Shown in pieces: positions 47,355-58,244 of a stretch of 64,000 bases of DNA. The translations under genes and the position numbers were made by a program. Location of the stretch: assembly GCA_020746875.1 (NCBI GenBank), contig JAGTJL010000007.1:1054001-1118000 (forward strand). The letters are read 5' to 3'. The notes under the pieces are model-generated. The model searched no databases. It saw only the letters and a program-made list of their open reading frames with translations, and was not told where the DNA came from. This stretch comes from Rhexocercosporidium sp. MPI-PUGE-AT-0058. Its lineage: Eukaryota > Ascomycota > Leotiomycetes > Helotiales. Numbering within the stretch: the first letter of the stretch is position 1; every line of letters starts with the position of its first letter.

Positions 47355-48715
47355 TCATGAGTCTTTTGCGTTCCCAATAAACACCACAAGAACGGCACAG
47401 TACCTACAAGATGTCAGTGGCGATAATAATAACGATAATGGTGATAATATCATCGGGGTTTTATGAAACTTACGCAGCAGCAGAAGCCAGGAGTTCGTGT
47501 CTCTTCACCCTAGTGAATTGTGACAAAACGATTGAGAAGGTGCAGGTGAATGTCAATAACAAGGCTACGCTGATAGCAGTCGTAGAATCAGTTTGCTTCC
47601 GGCGAGCCAGGTACCACAAAAGGTACACTGGCCCCGCAAAGTGAGCCATAATCATCGTAATGATGATGCCTGACTTCAGTCGACCAACACTTTTCCGGCG
47701 GTACAGTGCAACACCCGTCTCATTCACGTTAGATTTCTCCTCAAGGGCCTAAATACGCCTTCAATCGACCATAATAACACGAAACAGTCCAGGAGACTTA
47801 CCGGATTCGAGAACAGATACTATGATATCACTTCAGCATATATGGACCAGTGTATATGCAAGGTCACTTACTCGCGTGATACTCCAAGGACATTTACCAA
47901 GCAAATCTTCTACGGCCGTATCAAGCCACGCTGAGGCTCTTCCATTGAGCGTCAGAATATCTTCTTCGTGGTATATGTAACTTTCCAGGTCCACAACAGG
48001 GGTCCCCTTATCAAAGAAGGTTCTCACGCTCTGATAGTCTCTGCTTCGAGGACACGCAAATCCAGTAATGTCTCTTGCCTTTACTAGCAAAGTTGCTGAT
48101 CCAGCAGATCAGAAAATCAATACGCCCCAATTCACAGACTGAGGACCTACAATACTCGTTGAATTTGGTCTCGATCGTTGAGAGCAGCTCCTTCCTCTTT
48201 CCCACAGTCGCATCGTCTAGCTCCCGTGACATTAATACATTCGGACTTCTTCTGGCATCCACGATGTCCATTCGATCGAGTTCGTCCTCAAGAACTCGTA
48301 GCTCGTCCTGTTTATGCAATAATAATCGAGATTGGAGATATGCAAAGCGGCGGTAGAGCATGTAATCCTCCGTGCTTATCAAGAAGGCAGACAGACGCGG
48401 GTAGCCAATTTGATCTTTCTCGACTGTTGCAGTCAATAAATATCGGCGTCGAGGATAATTTGCCAAACAGACTTTTTCTCATAATAGAACCTCTCTTAAT
48501 CTCATGTTCGTCATTCTGCTTCGTTGATATCAATCTCTGTCTCCAAGTGCGCCAGAATGTCAGCTTCTCTGCCCTGCTCTGACTGGTGTTAGCTCCTTAG
48601 ATTTCGCACTACTCATTGCGTAGCATACTTCTACCACATCATCAGCCGTCTCTACTAGCGGTTTTTCAACTTCCCCCCGCTCCATCGAGCTATCGGGATT
48701 GATCGTCAAGTCCAT
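47355..48715 (-). CDS. DUF6594 membrane protein, copy 1
   Basis: Seven exons: 48715-48629, 48578-48473, 48423-48151, 48095-47872, 47819-47802, 47748-47474, 47403-47355; 343 aa. It has the DUF6594 layout: the opening motif GYPRLSAF near residue 71, then YRRFAYLQSRLLLHKQDELRVLEDELD, a helical coiled-coil-like middle, SRDYQSVRTFFD, and C-terminal membrane spans (IIITMIMAHFAGPVYLLWYL, TAISVALLLTFTCTFSIVL) with the basic RVKRHELLASAAAYCAVLVVFIG end. Exon 5 is a microexon of 18 nt. Exon 2 is the least certain; a neighbouring acceptor opens a more acidic reading that soon meets a stop. The function of DUF6594 proteins is not known. A paralogue with the same intron plan lies 4.4 kb to the right. Confidence 0.75.
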
Positions 48716-48790
48716 TTTTGAGCGATTGTGTTTTGGTACTAGATCATGCTGGGTGGGTTAGTGAGGCTTCTGAGTCGTCCCTCTAAAAGG

Positions 48791-48797
48791 TATATAA
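48791..48797 (-). promoter_or_regulatory. TATA-like box of DUF6594 copy 1
   Basis: TTATATA about 76 bp upstream of the ATG at 48715. Confidence 0.4.
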
Positions 48798-50574
48798 GCA
48801 AGTAACACCTCTGGCTAGTTAACCGTCTAGTCTCACAACAGTAGCCTAACCGCCCACAAGGCTTCTATATTTCCTATGATTCTCAGGTGTGGTAACACAG
48901 TCAATTACAAGGTCGCGCGAATAGAGTAGGGCAGAAGAAATGCCACCACTCGAGTTCGTAGAGAAATGCACAAACAACGGGTAAATGCATGGGTGCTGTA
49001 TTACATGGAGATCACGCACGACTATTTAAGGCACTGCATTCTATCTGCGACCATTCGAGACAACATATGGATTCAAATGGGCTTGTTGATTTGAGAAAAC
49101 CCATTTTGGCCTTCTTTTGCCAAAAGTGATGAGATGTACATTACTCATTTCTCGTAATCTTGAGTACCTGGTTTCCTACCTTGGGTAAAGTCACTATGCA
49201 TTGTGTGCTCCGTCGAAGAAGCAACAAACCATAAGTCTAGTGCAATTTTCATCTTCTTTAATGTTGGACCTGACCGCAGTATATAGCAGTGTAGTCAAGT
49301 CGTTGATTAAGACATTTGAGTATCAGTTCCATCACTTTGATTTCTTACGAGGTCATTATCAGACGGAGACTCTTGAATTTGCTGTTTTTACGCCCAAAAA
49401 TACAATTTTTGTGTGTGCATTTTGAAGATAAACGAGATTAGATGTCAGCTAGCTTACTTACTGGGAAGAATTAGGAGTTACATAGACGTGCCCACAGATT
49501 TCAACTAGGTAATCTGGTGATCGGCTGAGTTCTCGCGTAATTGTTTAGAAATATTAGACACTTCTAGTGCATTGCCGCGCTGAGAATTCCTGTATATAAG
49601 TCCTACGGATGAATTTTGAGGGCTTCTCTGCTGCTCATTCAATCTTGCGCCTTGAGCGTGCCGGCGGTCATGCAGGATTTAATATAATTCTGTAAGACAA
49701 CATGTTTGGAACACGCTTCAAGTTACTCATAGCGTCATTCTTTGTAAGGGTGGGCCCCCAGGAACACTCTGCCCTTTGAGATGACAAGAAAACTAAAAGA
49801 CTAATGATTCTGTTTGATGATGAAATATTACATGATTTTTAAAAAGCACATAGGTAGACTCGTTTGTCATCTTGACCGAACCAGCCGTGGATAGAAGCGA
49901 TCGTCAAATAATTGGAAGTGATAGCCAAATAGCGAAACATGACCGCAATTCTTCCATGTGCTATGTAAGGAAAATATGTTACTGACCAAGACAGAGGCTC
50001 GCGAAGAAGCATAAAGGAAGAGATTTCATGATGGACAAAGCACATGGCAGATACATGCGCTGCAACGGTGCGCCTCTTGAGTATTCCGTTATACAGTTGG
50101 CACACGCCACGTAGCTGCTTGACTCTTTTCCAAAAGCAAGAAAATGAGTCTCAGACAAAAACTTTGGGAGTCCTTGCCAGCACCAGATAGAACTTGAAAT
50201 AGAAAAAAATGTCTTCAACAGCCAATATGCATTCATAACATGGGCTCATGCACGAGCAGCTTAGCATGGAAGTTTGAAGATGATGACAGCTGTAATCAAT
50301 CATTTAGTACCGTTGTTTTCTACCCATTTCCCTCTGTAGTCATCTTGCATCAGCTCAAAAGAGGAGTTCCTCTTTTGAGGCTCCACTACTAATATTTGCC
50401 CGAATTCTCCCCAATCTGCTATTCCCCCGTAGTATCAGCAATCAAAACTTCAACAACTATCATTACTTGCTCCTGCTTTCGACCCAAGTTTCGTCAACAA
50501 TAAACCAGTCAGATACCAACCAAACCTTTTAGTCTTCTCCCATTTACCAAAAAAGCCTTTTCAAAGCACCAAGA
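48798..50574. other. intergenic region
   Basis: About 1.8 kb between the divergently oriented DUF6594 gene and a small orphan gene. No supportable frame or RNA. Confidence 0.45.
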
Positions 50575-51066
50575 ATGTCCGCTCCCAACCAACCCGCTAA
50601 AGTTGCATCGAATGAATTCAAAAATGAGTCCAGGGAAAGCAGCCCGGCGAAAACTGCAACAGCATTCAATAGTGTCAAGTTGGGGAAGAGTAAGAGCTGC
50701 CAGCCTTATCGAGTACGCTTCGCTAATAAGTTCTAGGTGATGCGCGAGGCAACATATCGAATGTAATAAAGAACAAAGTCGCCAAGAGTCCCGTAAGTCT
50801 ATATTCCAAAGACATCGACCTGTGGGCTGACGTTTGCTTGGGTCTCCAACTCAAACTTCCATATAGATGACGAGTTTGAAGTATATGACGTCAATAGCAT
50901 GAGTCTTGGGTTTGGAAAGGTCGACAAAATCGACTCAAAGACGGGTGGTCGGGTGCTGAAGTTGGTGATAGCCCACAGAGGAAGCTTTTTCTACACTTTG
51001 ACCCTTGCAGAGCTTCAAGCAAGCCCCGCCCGTTTGGTGCGAAGAAAGAAAGTTGCCAAAAAGTAG
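50575..51066 (+). CDS. small orphan basic protein, three-exon model
   Basis: Proposed exons: 50575-50689, 50737-50792, 50875-51066; 120 aa. Intron 1 (47 nt, GTAAGA...CTAG) is convincing, and the last exon is clearly coding-like (FEVYDVNSMSLGFGKVDKID, then a basic end RRKKVAKK). At intron 2 the donor GTAAGT is strong, but the obvious acceptor (ATATAG at 50866) breaks the frame; an AG eight bases later restores it. Either that weaker acceptor is used or the gene is slightly damaged. The N-terminus is hydrophilic and Ser/Lys-rich with no signal peptide. No family recognised. Confidence 0.45.
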
Positions 51067-52013
51067 TTGAAGATCCGCTTATTGGAATAGCAACCTGTAG
51101 GTAGCGGTGTTTTTGGAAAACGAGGATGAGGAGGATATTGTTTTTGCCTGAAATTAGATTACAAGTCAAAAACTGTTGGCTTCATGCTTCCCCCAAGGGT
51201 ACTCGGAAATTGGGCGGAAGAATCGTGACAGCTAATGATGGTATGCCCGTTCTCTTCTGTTTGGATTTACAATTAATCTTTGAAGTATAGGCATGAAAAT
51301 AACAAGTCGAGCCCAGTTAGTAGATAGTTATCGGTGATTGCGAAAGTCATTTCAGATCATGGCTATAATGTAAACTGATCGTGGAGTTCAGGTCAGATAC
51401 AAATACTGACGCAACTGATACCTGTAATTAGAAGTCAGTCAGGAGTTTCTCGGAATAAAAAAAATAAAAACCGAAGGCGTGGTTTGCTTGTACCCCTTTT
51501 TACCCGAGTCCATTAAGCGAGATGTTGATCTCTCACGCATTTGGCCGGAGTAACTTCAGAATCTCGCACGTATCTTACTGACAGCTCCTTTGAAGTCATA
51601 ACAGATGAACTCAGTCATGGCAATTCATCTGTTAGCACCAGCTAGAATGTCTCACCGACTCTTCCCCTTGTTTGATGTTTGAGTAATGCATATAATGAAA
51701 ACGAATAGCGGCGCCAAGATGAAGCAAGCGAAAGCTCGAAAGCGTCGCCTCTTTCTGAACCATACCAGAGTATACGATGCATTTGTCAATGTCATTTAGA
51801 ATCAGAATGAGCAGCAAAGCATGTCTCTCCTGTTTCGGAGTCAAGATCTTTCATGTCATCCTATTCTTGGGTACTGTGATGTTGCCAGTATTGACCGGAA
51901 GGAGATGGATCAGGCTGTTCCACATCATCTCAGCTGGTTCTAGCAGCTCCCGCAGTTACACTGGACCAACTAGTATCCGTCGAAAGTATATAGAGATAGT
52001 GTAATAAAGGGCC
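51067..52013. other. intergenic region
   Basis: Short opposing frames only; nothing recognised. Confidence 0.45.
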
Positions 52014-52547
52014 ATGAACTCTCTCGTCGATTTCTATTCTGTACCAAGAACACAAATCCCAAGACCAACTCCAGATCTCGCAAGATACCGCAAATTCTCC
52101 ACATCCAACTTCTATCAATCTACACAAACGTCCGAAAGTCGCCAAAAGGTACACATGTGTTCCCATTCCAGGCTTTGTGAATCTACTGACATCGTATCTA
52201 GCAGCCTTCGAAATGTCGGAGCAAACACCAACTGGACCATCAGCAAGGGGGGTTCGAAGCCCCGCCAGCAACACACGAAGACAGAAGAGCCGTTGCTGAG
52301 AACCACTTTCATATCAATGCGATCTTGTATCTCGATACCGGCCAGGAACAGAAATTGCGACTTTACATTGTTGGGTCAGCGAGAAAAAAGGATGGATCAA
52401 GGGATTGCAAATCCCAATCTGAAATGCTCCTTCCAGCTGAAGAGAGACAACAAAGAAGTCACTCCAGGGCAGTCAGCAGAACTCTATGATGATGAACGTT
52501 GGTTCTTTGAGGGGGATGGGGTGGGAGATATTTCGTTCACTCCTTGA
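52014..52547 (+). CDS. small orphan protein, three-exon model
   Basis: Proposed exons: 52014-52148, 52202-52369, 52437-52547; 137 aa, all in phase. Intron 1 (53 nt, GTACAC...TCTAG with a CTGAC branch-like site) is good; intron 2 (67 nt) has a poor GTTGGG donor. The joined product contains HFHINAILYLDTGQEQKLRLYI followed by a charged C-terminus ending DERWFFEGDGVGDISFTP. The single frame that runs through the whole span without splicing is less coherent in the middle. There is no signal peptide or membrane span and no recognised family. Confidence 0.4.
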   Translation: MNSLVDFYSVPRTQIPRPTPDLARYRKFSTSNFYQSTQTSESRQKVHMCSHSRLCESTDIVSSSLRNVGANTNWTISKGGSKPRQQHTKTEEPLLRTTFISMRSCISIPARNRNCDFTLLGQREKRMDQGIANPNLKCSFQLKRDNKEVTPGQSAELYDDERWFFEGDGVGDISFTP

Positions 52548-53135
52548 ATATGTCTCGGGAGCCATGATTGGGGATGTCAACGACAGAGAATGACTGGAGT
52601 TTGCTTTTCAACAGAAGGGGGCTGGACGACATGCATGGATTCTTGGTAGACATTTCATCTTAGAATAACAGTGCCTTTTGCGTTCTGAAATAGCCCTCTG
52701 CCTTGGTGCGTGGTGATCGAAAACTTGAATGGGCGGTGATGCGATGCCATAACATTTGTCTTGTATCCCGGCAGGCTGCTGGCGTGACAAACATTTTAAA
52801 GATTTTTAGTCCAAGCCGACATCAGAAGATTAGACATCATATACATTTCAACTAGATCATGGTCATTGCTGATGAGAAAATACATTGTTTGTATTGCGAC
52901 CAAATATCAGTCTTTTAACGCTGGCAATGATACGAATAAGTTTTTTGAGTAAGACCAGGAAATCAAGTAAAAGTAGCTCCACCTTCATGTCTAGGGAAAG
53001 TCTGAGGTGAAAGGACTTTGAGATAGTTCTTCCAATCCAAAGATGCACCGTTTGATCATGGCCGCATTCACGTGACCGTTCTTCAAACCTTACATCCCCA
53101 ATATCTCCCTCTGCCTTATCCTGTAGAGTGCCAAC
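52548..53135. other. intergenic region
   Basis: No coherent frame between the orphan gene and the 3' end of DUF6594 copy 2. Confidence 0.45.
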
Positions 53136-54593
53136 TCAGGATGGTGTGACTTTCTGCGGACCCAATTGCTTAACATTCCCAATGAAAACCACCAAAACAG
53201 CACAATATCTACAGTAATGTCAGAATCTCAGCCATCTACCACCAACTCATAGACAGAGTGTCAACTTACGCAGCAGACGAAGCCAAAATCTCATGTCGCT
53301 TTGCTCTGGTAAAAACCGACAAAGCACCCGAGAACGCAACCGTAAAAACCGCCAAGATTCCAATGATCAACGAGGCCGGGGGAGCTTTTTGTTCGGCACT
53401 TGCTGTCAGTTGCCAGAGAAGGTAGACAGGAAGTACTAGAAGGGCGACGATGACTCCGAGATTGATAGCGGAGATTAGAAGCGCAATACGAGTGTGTTTA
53501 TACAAGATCAGATTCTTGGTCTGGTCGTCGGCTTTGGCGCGGAGATCCTGTTTTTCCGATCAGATGACTAGTGGATTCAGAGGTGAATGGTAAGACTCAC
53601 CGGGGTTGAGAATATATACTATCGGGGATTGCGATTAGAGTATGTGTATAAGAGGTGACTGGGTGCTAACTCACTCTGGTTATTCTCGAATTCAACATCT
53701 GCAGGATCTTCTCTACGGACGTGTCTAGCCAAGCTTTCTCTCGACCTGGCTTTAGTGCAATGATATCTTCCTGCCGATAGATATAGCTTTCGATGTTGCA
53801 AAGTGGCACCTGGGAGTCGAAATAGCTTTTCACGCTTCGGAAATCCCGAGCAGGAGGTCGGTTGAAACTCGCTAGGTCTCTTGCTACGACGAGGAGACTC
53901 GCTAGTTTCATTTATTAGCCTATGTCCCTCATCTATGTACTAGAAAGACGGAGGTATGTGAAGGACAAGGGAACTATAGACTCAGGAAATTGTCAATGTC
54001 TCTTACCGTAGTCCTTGAATTTCACATCAATCTCCTGCAGCAACATCTTTCTCCTCGAGCCATAAGCATCGTCCTTCTGCCTCGACGACAACAAACTCTT
54101 GTCTCTTCTCTCATCCAACCTATCTATCCGATCTAGGCGCGCTTCTAGCTCTCTCAGCTCATCTTGCTTGTAGAAGAGTAGTCTAGCTTGTAAGAAGCCA
54201 AAGCGACGATAAAGCATGAAATTTTCGTTAGAGTCGAGAAAAGCTGCGAGGCGAGGATAACCTCTGGGGCAGTCATTTACTAAAAGATGTCAGTCACTCC
54301 TTGCGTGATTTCACTGCTAGGAAGTCAAGAATATAGACTGAAGATACTGACACGACCGGATCATAGTGGTTCGGACCATGACTGCAGATGACGAACGTCG
54401 GAAAATCTTTATATTCCGACATCTTCGAAGTATCCTAGCTGGATAGGACTTGATGGGTTCGCTGGTTGCTGCTATTTCTGTGGCATCTGAAGACCTGAGA
54501 TTTCCGCATTTCTAGGTCCATTTTCTCAGAAGGCACTTCCAGTCGAGCTTCTCCCCTTTCCATGATATCATCATCGTTGAGTGATGTTGCCAT
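53136..54593 (-). pseudogene. DUF6594 membrane protein, copy 2 (frameshifted in exon 3)
   Basis: Exons matching copy 1 one for one: about 54280-54007, 53901-53675, 53618-53601, 53547-53270, 53208-53136. The conserved opening GYPRLAAF and the following LDSNENFMLYRRFGFLQARLL are in different frames, separated at a run of five A on the plus strand (54239-54243). One base too many breaks the gene there. Everything downstream is intact and in phase, including the 18-nt microexon (YIFSTP), the membrane spans and RAKRHEILASSAA. An ATG at 54277 opens the downstream frame and could give a shortened protein without the GYPRL motif. A possible first exon starts at 54593 (it shares MERGE with copy 1), but its junctions are unresolved. 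A base-calling error in the homopolymer would make this a normal gene. Confidence 0.6.
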
Positions 54594-55454
54594 TCTTGTG
54601 ACGTCGCAAGACTAGATGTCAGTTTCCTGGATTGCAAAGGAGGAAGACTTCAATGCCCACTTTGTGAATTTTTGATGGCCGGGCTTGCTAGCCTTGGAAA
54701 GCTACCCGGCGGGAATATACATTAGCACTGGAACGCCAGAAAGGCCGCTCTGTGTTCGAGGCTTCCCGATGTGGACTAGTGAATGCAGCGGCTTCTTGCA
54801 TTGCGGTCGAGCATAGCCCCCCCGACAAGAACCGCTTTTCGAGTATCACAACATGCGAAAGTCTCACGCTGCGAGCGTGCAAACTGGCATATAGGGCTCG
54901 TACAGTACATGAAAAACTCGTAGGAAGACTGAATTGATGGTGTACTATAAAATTCAAGAATGAGTGAGAACGACACGCTAAACGAAGAGGCAAAGCAAGA
55001 GAATAAAAAGAGAACAGGGTCTTGTAGCTTGGTGAGTATCTAGAGAATGAATGGGATTGCCTGGGTTGAGTAGTGAGTTGAACTAAGCGAAGGAAAGGAG
55101 AATCAACCGATAGGGCGATAGGAAAGAATTCACGGTATCCTCGCGTTTAGGTGATTTGTTGCTGAAGACCTTGGACCAATACTATCGTGACATATTGAGA
55201 CTCAACAGTGGGCCACTGTAGTTGTAGGATTCCGAACTTCTCAACTGCCTACCACGCATGGACTTCTACCAAGCACTAGCGCCGCATCTAGATCGTTCGG
55301 TACTTCACCATCACCGCCTATGCGTTCCCAACTTCACCTCGATACTCGCCTGCTCGCCAGCCGTGCTAGCAGAATTACAACATCTCGCCATATAAACAAC
55401 TTTTTGTCCACCAAGACCCATCCACGTAAGTTTTGTCCCGACAGCTCTTCACAT
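54594..55454. other. intergenic region
   Basis: Upstream of DUF6594 copy 2 and past the 3' end of the b5 reductase gene. Only short unsupported frames. Confidence 0.45.
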
Positions 55455-56615
55455 CTAAAATGCGAATACCTGGTCCTCCAACTTCGCTACTGGGCGCGCT
55501 TTTGCGAATCCTAGCCCTTCGGCGTTCTTCTTCATGGCGCTGATCATAGGTGGAGGTCCGCAGAGGAGGAGCTTAACGTCGGATGCTGGCTTTGGAAGCC
55601 ATTTCTGTGCAGTGTTAGTTTGAATGTCCCAAGATAGTCCGGATGATGAAATCTCCCCAAGAAGCCAAGTAAGCATAGAATAATAGAGGGGAGAACATAC
55701 CGTCATCATTTCAGGTGTAACAAATCCTACACCACCATCCCACTTCTCAGGAGGGTTGTTCAACACGTAGTAAACATTGAAATGCTCATCCTTAGCAGCC
55801 AAATGATCCAGATCCTCTTTCAGCAGAATATCTTCCTGGTTCACATTCGCAAAGATCAGGTCGATCTTCGTGACATCACCAGTGGGACGACCACGGATGA
55901 CAGCGCGAATGATCTGCAGCATGGGTGTGATGCCCGTTCCTCCTGCAATCATGCCGAACGCACGAACCATGTTTGGTGTATAGACCATGGCGCCCTTAGG
56001 ACCTCGAACCTTGATCGTCTGCCCGACGGTGAGAGATGCCATATATTTGGAGATGTTGCCGGTGGGGTAGGATTTGATGAGGAGGTCAAAGAAACCGGGT
56101 TGGTGGTCGCCTGAGATTGGTGTGTAAGATCGCACGATTTCTTTGGATGTGCCATCTGCTTGCTTGATGTTCGCGGAGATTGAGATGTGTTGGCCGATGG
56201 GGAGGCCGAGGATGGATGTTTCGGTCGGGAGCTTGAATCGATATCTGCGTGCTTGTGTTAGCTATGTATTTCGTGGGTGAGGGGGAACAGGAGGGGTAGC
56301 TGGACGTACATGGCAACATTGTGCGAGATGATGGTCTTCTCAGTCAACTCGAAGTCCTGGAACTCAGTTGGCTTCAAGACGGCTTGAGGTCCTGTCATAG
56401 TTGTTAGATTGCACATTGCAGATGCTTTGGGAGTCTGCGGGCGGGAGAGGAATGCAAGGCATACTTGAACTGAATAATTTCCAGGCCGACAGAATAGCTG
56501 CGAGGAGACATGCCCAAGGCGCCCATTCTTGCTTCACAATAATCGTTCCAAGCACCAATAAGCCAGAAGGAATGATGATTCCATTGACGTTCTGCTTCGA
56601 GAAGAATTCGGACAT
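55455..56615 (-). CDS. CBR1: NADH-cytochrome b5 reductase
   Basis: Four exons: 56615-56465, 56391-56310, 56244-55701, 55604-55455; 308 aa. The N-terminus is a hydrophobic anchor ([15 protein letters not shown] and [15 protein letters not shown]), after which the soluble reductase begins. FAD-binding motif RSYTPIS, NADH-binding [15 protein letters not shown] and [19 protein letters not shown] are all present, and it ends in the typical VFAF. It passes electrons from NADH to cytochrome b5 at the ER or outer mitochondrial membrane, feeding fatty-acid desaturation, sterol synthesis and, in yeast, diphthamide synthesis. CBR1 rather than mitochondrial MCR1 is inferred from the anchor. It is divergent from the DUF3605 gene. 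Confidence 0.93.
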
Positions 56616-57375
56616 TTTGACTTTCGGGATTCTGGTGAGATATTTTTGTTGGGGCGCGGTCGTCGTTGTTCTGTGAGGATTCGCAGAAGGTCTTGAAGAG
56701 GATTGAGGGATCCGGACCTAGACTGAAAATACGTGAAGCAGTCTTGTGTCTCTCGCGGAAGGCTTCCGACAGTCAATGGCTGGTGGGAGGAGAGTGGAAG
56801 CCGGGGATGGCAAGAGGTGGTGGTGGTGGCTCCGGCAAAGGATGCGGCAGCAAGCTGCCAGAAAGTTTCCCAAAACCGCTCGGCTATCCTGACCGGGGTT
56901 TGTTCGGCATCGCCCCAGGTCTCAACAGTGGAGGAGAGTCGAGATAACTTTTGAAGACTCACAATTGGATCTTGAACAAAAGCGATTCGGGGAGTAATCT
57001 TGATGTAAAAGAACCACAGTACCTAGAATTGGCAGTGTTTCTAGATCCATAAGCATTGTTGCAGGTTTTCGGGACAAAATGGTTTGGGCAGAAGAGGTGA
57101 ATCAAATCAACGCAACAGTCCCAAGAACGTGGAGTTGGGAATCAACATGGGATGAGAGACATTTTCAGTAAACCAAGACGACAACTTATCTTTGACTTCG
57201 AAACATCTTTCAAGCGATTTCTAAGTCTGACATTCCATTCTCGAAATCTCCATATCCGGCAATTCTTTCCCAGACAGGGATCCAGATCTAATCTAATCAG
57301 AGCTCAATCTCTTGTCATCAACAAGCTTTCGCTGGCGAGGCAACATCCCAACTCGTAACCCTTGAGACCGACAAT
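56616..57375. promoter_or_regulatory. divergent promoter region, b5 reductase / DUF3605
   Basis: 760 bp between the two start codons. The short frames here are not coding-like. Confidence 0.45.
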
Positions 57376-58244
57376 ATGGGAGACAACACGAAAACCCCAG
57401 AGAGTAGCAAGGGGGAAGCTGTGGAGGAGGATGCGCCATTTCCTTTGACGGAGGTGGACAAGTGGGTACTGTCGCAGACAGATGAGGAGTTTCATTTGCA
57501 TAATTGGGAGGAGTTGAAGGAGATTATTGGTGAGTGCTCTGCTGTGCTTTATTGTTTCTTCTTTTAATTCTTCCATTCGCATCTTTCGAAATTAGGGTTG
57601 TGATAATTCATGATGTTTGATACCCTTGCTTGAGTGGAGAGTGTGGCCACACATCTCGGAATAGCCTCATTTTGAGCTCCATCTCATCTGATCTCAGCCC
57701 TTCCATCCTATCACGTCCACTCACTAACAATTCTGAAGCAAACAACAAGCTCGAGACCCTAAAACGCAAACCTTCCGACCTCCGACGCTATATGAGCTGG
57801 ACCCAATGCACCAAAGCTCAATACGGCACCATGACATCCTACATCCTGCAACACCGACTCCCTTCCTCCTGGGGCAAGCCGCCGTTCACACCCAATTCTT
57901 TCATCCCATTCGACTCTCCGTCAGACTACAAGATCCTGCTTAACGACTGGCCGTATGGTCTCACAGACGACATTACACACATTGTCGTCTGGAGTAAGAC
58001 GCCTATTGCTGTAGATGAGAAGACGGGCGATGTTACGCATGAGAGTAGGGAGATTATTGAGGCGTTTGTAAGGAAGACTTTTGGGGAAAGGTTGGCTAGG
58101 GAGGAAGGAGACGGGATGGACAGAGTGGTGTGGTTTAAGAATTGGGTGAGTTTGCAGAGTGTTAGGGCGTTGGAACATGTGCATGTGCTAGTTAGAGGGG
58201 CAAGTAAGGAGGATCTAGACTTTTGGACTGGGGAGGAGGTTTAG
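57376..58244 (+). CDS. DUF3605 protein, N-acetylglucosamine-induced protein 1-like
   Basis: Two exons: 57376-57529 and 57739-58244; 219 aa, joined through a 209-nt intron. The product has an acidic N-terminus, then PLTEVDKWVLSQTDEEFHLHNWEELKEII, and after the junction SDLRRYMSWTQCTKAQYGTMTSYIL, DYKILLNDWPYGLTDDITHIVVWSKTPI and NWVSLQSVRALEHVHVLVRG. These are the conserved blocks of fungal DUF3605 proteins, which include Ngi1, named for induction by N-acetylglucosamine. The DWPYG...HIVVW and EHVHVLVR segments are the most conserved. The biochemical role is unknown; it is probably a soluble cytoplasmic protein. Confidence 0.82.

Noticed and set aside
52240..52275. tRNA T-arm-like string (GGTTCGAAGCCCC)
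   Set aside because: There is no matching acceptor, D or anticodon stem around it, and it lies in a likely exon.
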